From Glaesserella sp041814905 (GTDB lineage Bacteria > Pseudomonadota > Gammaproteobacteria > Enterobacterales > Pasteurellaceae): a stretch of 6,642 bases of DNA. Below the pieces are notes generated by a model. That model was not told the DNA's origin. It saw only the letters and a list, made by a program, of their open reading frames with translations, and did not search any database. The translations under genes and the position numbers were made by a program. The stretch is from assembly GCF_041814905.1 (NCBI RefSeq), contig NZ_JBGXYA010000028.1, positions 1 to 6,642 of the forward strand. Reading direction: 5' to 3'. The first letter of the stretch is position 1. Every line of letters starts with the position of its first letter. Shown here in pieces: positions 5,137-6,642 of the stretch.

Positions 5137-5343
5137 ATGGCAACACTTATGGAAAAAGACAGTTTAATAAATGGTATTTCTCAAACACTCGGCTTAATCG
5201 TGGCTCAAACAGGTGGTAGAAACGAAGATAGCGAGTTATTAGCAGGCTTGCGTAACAAGCTATACGCTCTTAAACCAGAAGAAATTGACTACGAAGAACT
5301 TTCTAAGTTAGTGAGAGAAAAATTTAATAAATATAAATTTTAG
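5137..5343 (+). CDS. Small protein of unknown function, mob operon end
   Basis: I do not recognise this 68-aa protein. It has a strong SD (AAGGGGGAG, 5125-5132) 4 nt before ATG 5137; a second in-frame ATG at 5149 is less well placed. The sequence is soluble-looking and helical: ISQTLGLIVAQTGGRNEDSE (residues 14-33), a short loop, then an acidic EEIDYEELSKLVREKFNKY helix. There is no membrane segment and no cysteine. It follows mobA by 16 nt and precedes the VbhA-like gene by 8 nt with a similar GGGGGA SD, so it is probably part of the same transcript. It could be a partner of the next protein or another small mobilisation or maintenance factor. Confidence 0.75.
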   Translation: MATLMEKDSLINGISQTLGLIVAQTGGRNEDSELLAGLRNKLYALKPEEIDYEELSKLVREKFNKYKF

Positions 5344-5351
5344 GGGGATTT

Positions 5352-5540
5352 ATGCAAGATGATGAAAAATTAACACCTGAAATTTTAGCTAGACGGGAAT
5401 TTCATATAAAAAACGCCTTAGCCAGTTTTGCATTAGAAGGGGAATATCCATCTAAAGAATGTAAAGTATTACTGAAAAAATATGTTTCTGGAGAAATTAA
5501 AACTCTAGACGAATTAAGAATAAGATTATTTGAAAAGTAG
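5352..5540 (+). CDS. VbhA-like antitoxin (Fic-inhibitory motif), no Fic partner
   Basis: The 62-aa protein fits the VbhA antitoxin pattern: a helix with RREFHIKNALASFALEG (residues 14-30), then YPSKECKVLLKKYVSGEIKTLDEL (32-55). S25-F-A-L-E29-G30 satisfies the (S/T)xxxE(G/N) inhibitory motif, whose glutamate blocks ATP binding in Fic adenylyltransferases. The second half matches the 'PSxExxxLLxxYVxGEIxxdEL' tail of that family. VbhA neutralises the Fic toxin VbhT, but no Fic domain (HPFxxGNG) occurs anywhere in the window. The SD AGGGGGAT precedes ATG 5352. It may be an orphan antitoxin counteracting Fic toxins of conjugative plasmids or the host. A diverged function within the mob operon is also possible. 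Confidence 0.75.
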   Translation: MQDDEKLTPEILARREFHIKNALASFALEGEYPSKECKVLLKKYVSGEIKTLDELRIRLFEK

Positions 5541-5557
5541 ATAACTTGAAAAATCAG

Positions 5558-5627
5558 GGGATAGGGCATACAATGGGAAAGGTCGGGAACAGGTTGCTAC
5601 CCTATTCCCTTCCTAGCCGTTAGGCTA
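5558..5627. other. Structured DNA/RNA after the VbhA-like gene
   Basis: GGGATAGGG near 5558-5566 can pair with CCCTATTCCC (5600-5609) with one bulge. A compact hairpin follows, TAGCC (5614-5618) with GGCTA (5623-5627), loop GTTA. The second overlaps the stop of the minus-strand small ORF and precedes an AT-rich run, so it may end transcripts from the left. Confidence 0.4.
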
Positions 5628-5739
5628 ATTTATTTAAAACGATGATAAGTACATCAAGCATAGCTAGTACTTTTGTACTTACCGCCCACGCTAACAGTGT
5701 TAGCAAGATGATCAGAGTAATAATTTCTGATGTTTTCAC
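5620..5739 (-). CDS. 39-aa hydrophobic peptide, candidate type I toxin
   Basis: A GTG start at 5739-5737 is preceded by a very strong SD (AAGGGGGTG, plus-strand 5746-5754) at 6-nt spacing. It encodes a 39-residue peptide starting (M)KTSEIITLIILLTLLAWAVS and ending in LDVLIIVLNKLA. About 25 of 39 residues are large hydrophobic or alanine, enough for one or two membrane segments with few charges (K2, E5, K23, D29, K37). Size, hydrophobicity, SD strength and structured leader resemble type I membrane toxins or holin-like peptides; I recognise no specific family. A hairpin (CTTAGC/GCTAAG, plus-strand 5752-5771) overlaps the upstream edge of the SD, suggesting translational control. Most gene finders miss it because the adjacent ATG runs straight into TGA. 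Expression is unproven; a chance ORF is possible but the SD argues against it. Confidence 0.5.
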   Translation of the reverse strand: MKTSEIITLIILLTLLAWAVSTKVLAMLDVLIIVLNKLA

Positions 5740-5777
5740 ATAAATCACCCCCTTAGCACTATAAGGCTAAGCGACTA

Positions 5778-5806
5778 GGCTCACACTATGAACGGTAGTG
5801 CGAGCC
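5778..5806. promoter_or_regulatory. Hairpin in the leader of the 39-aa ORF
   Basis: GGCTCACACTA (5778-5788) pairs with TAGTGCGAGCC (5796-5806) with one A-C mismatch and a 7-nt loop. It lies upstream of the small minus-strand ORF, between a possible extended -10 (TGTTAAAAT read on the minus strand, plus-strand 5828-5836) and the SD hairpin. It could be a control or antisense-RNA target structure. Confidence 0.45.
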
Positions 5807-5838
5807 GCCGCCATAGTGCGAAAGTGATTTTAACACAT

Positions 5839-5865
5839 AACCGCCTAACAAGGCGGTTTTGTTTT
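5839..5865 (+). terminator. Intrinsic terminator, plus strand
   Basis: AACCGCCT (5839-5846) pairs perfectly with AGGCGGTT (5851-5858) around AACA, followed by TTGTTTT. It would end rightward transcripts, either the mob operon mRNA or a shorter RNA antisense to the small hydrophobic ORF. On the minus strand it lies just upstream of that ORF's candidate promoter. Confidence 0.75.
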
Positions 5866-5963
5866 ATTCGGGGCTAAATTGCTAGACTTTTGCGCTTAAA
5901 TTCGCCAAAATCTGTTTTTTTTGTTCTACAAACAAATTATCCGAATTTCCGCGCAATGTACGT

Positions 5964-5975
5964 TTCAGGCTGCCT
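5964..5975 (-). repeat. DUS of the Kingella dialect
   Basis: The minus strand reads AGGCAGCCTGAA, identical to what I recall as the Kingella uptake sequence. Flanking sequence is not palindromic here. It marks 5866-6020 as likely Neisseriaceae chromosomal DNA; no gene is apparent in that stretch. Confidence 0.75.
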
Positions 5976-6005
5976 TTCGGTACACGACAAAATAACAATG
6001 TCGTC

Positions 6006-6020
6006 ATTCCCGCGAAGGCG
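6006..6020 (+). repeat. Half of a dRS3-type neisserial repeat
   Basis: ATTCCCGCGAAGGCG matches the first 15 bases of the 20-bp neisserial dRS3 repeat (ATTCCC, eight bases, GGGAAT). The expected GGAAT end is missing and replaced by CACTACTGTCC, where the IS end begins. A preceding CGTCATTCCC is also typical of such repeats. Confidence 0.6.
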
Positions 6021-6642
6021 CACTACTGTCCAAAATAAATTCGCCTAGGCTGATGCCATCTCGTTTTCCAATCAATTTTAGTTGCTCGTTCAAATAAAGC
6101 ACTACCAAGCCAAACAAAAAAGTGATGCAAAGAACAGCTAACCTGACATTTGGCATAATAAAGTCGCAAGAGTAGGTAAGCAATTAAAGCACATAAAAGC
6201 TGTATCCTGACTGCATTTTCACTTTTGCCCAAGAAGTGTTTCACTTCTAAATGCTGTTTTATCCACTTAAACCACAACTCAATATTCCAACGACTTCGGT
6301 ATTGTGTTGCAATATCAATGGCTTTTGCATCCAAATTGTTTGTAAAAAGTACCAGTGCATCTTGATGGTTTTCTCGTACAACCATAATGCGCCGTAACGG
6401 CTCAACATACTGATTCTTCCGTGATTTCTTTTGATGATGATTCACAAATTGAACCACTTCATCCTGTAAAATCACTTGCTTATCAATATCTTCTATCTCA
6501 TTACTTTTAATCACTTTTACCGCTGCATTGCTTTTGGCTCGAGTAACAAAAAAAGCTTGATGTTGATGAATTGCCCACCACCAGTTGTAATCACAATACC
6601 CTTTGTCAAATACATAAGTTTGACCTGCCTGAATATCAACCA
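6021..6642 (-). mobile_element. IS4-family insertion sequence, partial
   Basis: The element's transposase-3' end is placed at about 6021 (CACTACTGTCCAAAATAAAT), where a dRS3-type repeat is interrupted. The other end, inverted repeat and target duplication lie outside the window, so boundaries are inferred from one side only. Confidence 0.6.
6023..6642 (-). CDS. IS4-family transposase, C-terminal part (cut by window end)
   Basis: The frame is open from the right edge to the TAG at 6025-6023, so at least 206 residues are present and the N-terminus lies beyond the window. Near the right edge it reads TYVFDKGYCDYNWWW; D-K-G-Y-x-D-Y is the region of the second catalytic aspartate of IS4-type DDE transposases. 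Further on, YRSRWNIELWFKWIK has the spacing Y-x2-R-x3-E-x6-K, the YREK signature carrying the catalytic glutamate of the IS4 family. The tail ends HQPRRIYFGQ. A GTG at 6514 is an internal valine, not the start. The stop lies only about 2 nt from where the dRS3 repeat is broken, so the coding region runs nearly to the IS end. The exact IS name is not recognised. Confidence 0.88.
   Translation of the reverse strand, partial: VDIQAGQTYVFDKGYCDYNWWWAIHQHQAFFVTRAKSNAAVKVIKSNEIEDIDKQVILQDEVVQFVNHHQKKSRKNQYVEPLRRIMVVRENHQDALVLFTNNLDAKAIDIATQYRSRWNIELWFKWIKQHLEVKHFLGKSENAVRIQLLCALIAYLLLRLYYAKCQVSCSLHHFFVWLGSALFERATKIDWKTRWHQPRRIYFGQ

Noticed and set aside
5667..5703. Small palindromes AGTACTTTTGTACT and CTAACAGTGTTAG
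   Set aside because: They lie inside the 39-aa ORF, have no T-tract and are short; not enough to call operators or terminators.
6023..6514. Transposase starting at GTG 6514
   Set aside because: The frame continues open to the window edge with conserved DDE sequence (FDKGYCDY), so the GTG is internal.
6622..6633. GACCTGCCTGAA as a further DUS
   Set aside because: Only nine bases match, and it lies inside the transposase coding sequence, so chance is sufficient.
1..6642. Haemophilus-type uptake sequences, CRISPR arrays, tRNA or rRNA genes
   Set aside because: Looked for AAGTGCGGT and its complement, regularly spaced repeats and tRNA-like clover structures; none found.

Overview
The window looks like a small mobilisable resistance plasmid, or an integrated or rearranged copy of one, in a member of the Neisseriaceae. 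Two DNA-uptake-sequence (DUS) dialect words of the Kingella/Simonsiella type occur, one as the near-palindrome TTTTCAGGCTGCCTGAAAA near 1332-1350 and one as AGGCAGCCTGAA on the minus strand at 5964-5975. There is also a half dRS3-type neisserial repeat at 6006-6020 and a fragment of a DUF5713-like gene. The plasmid backbone is the ColE1-type, Pasteurellaceae-associated kind known to carry blaROB-1. No Haemophilus-type uptake signal (AAGTGCGGT) was seen. The picture is therefore a Pasteurellaceae-style ColE1 plasmid joined to Neisseriaceae DNA.

Layout. (1) Positions 1-907: remnant of a second mobile module, with a small TraD/MobC-like mobilisation accessory protein, then a BrnT toxin gene overlapping a BrnA-like antitoxin gene, closed by a strong terminator. 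(2) 908-1112: no gene, but two conspicuous hairpin-forming segments. (3) 1113-1350: 3' fragment of a DUF5713-like gene followed by the DUS palindrome. (4) 1383-2381: class A beta-lactamase ROB (ROB-1 with an apparent two-residue duplication in the lipoprotein signal peptide) and its terminator. (5) 2382-3411: about 1.0 kb without genes. It contains diverged repeats, a ColE1-type origin (candidate RNAII promoter, RNAI terminator hairpin, conserved primer/origin block near 2843-2895), a 71-bp imperfect inverted repeat, an AT-rich tract, and three consecutive hairpins that probably form oriT and the mob control region. (6) 3412-5540: rightward mob operon with mobC, the MOBP5/HEN relaxase gene mobA, mobB and mobD both overprinted inside mobA, then two small genes, the second encoding a VbhA-like Fic antitoxin without a Fic toxin. 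(7) 5541-5865: structured DNA containing an overlooked 39-codon minus-strand ORF for a very hydrophobic peptide with a strong Shine-Dalgarno, a candidate type I toxin. (8) 5866-6642: Neisseriaceae-like DNA ending in a broken dRS3 repeat, into which an IS4-family element (transposase C-terminal part, cut by the window end) appears to have inserted.

How it works together. The ColE1-type origin would use host polymerases with RNAI/RNAII copy control. MobC and MobA would form the relaxosome at oriT upstream of mobC, helped by the membrane protein MobB and the coiled-coil protein MobD. The plasmid would depend on a helper conjugative apparatus. BrnTA, and possibly the small hydrophobic peptide, could stabilise it. 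blaROB supplies penicillin/aminopenicillin resistance. The least-described parts are the 39-aa peptide locus with its structured leader, the orphan VbhA-like antitoxin with its unknown partner ORF, and the structured stretch 908-1112. The link between blaROB and Neisseriaceae signals bears on where ROB came from.
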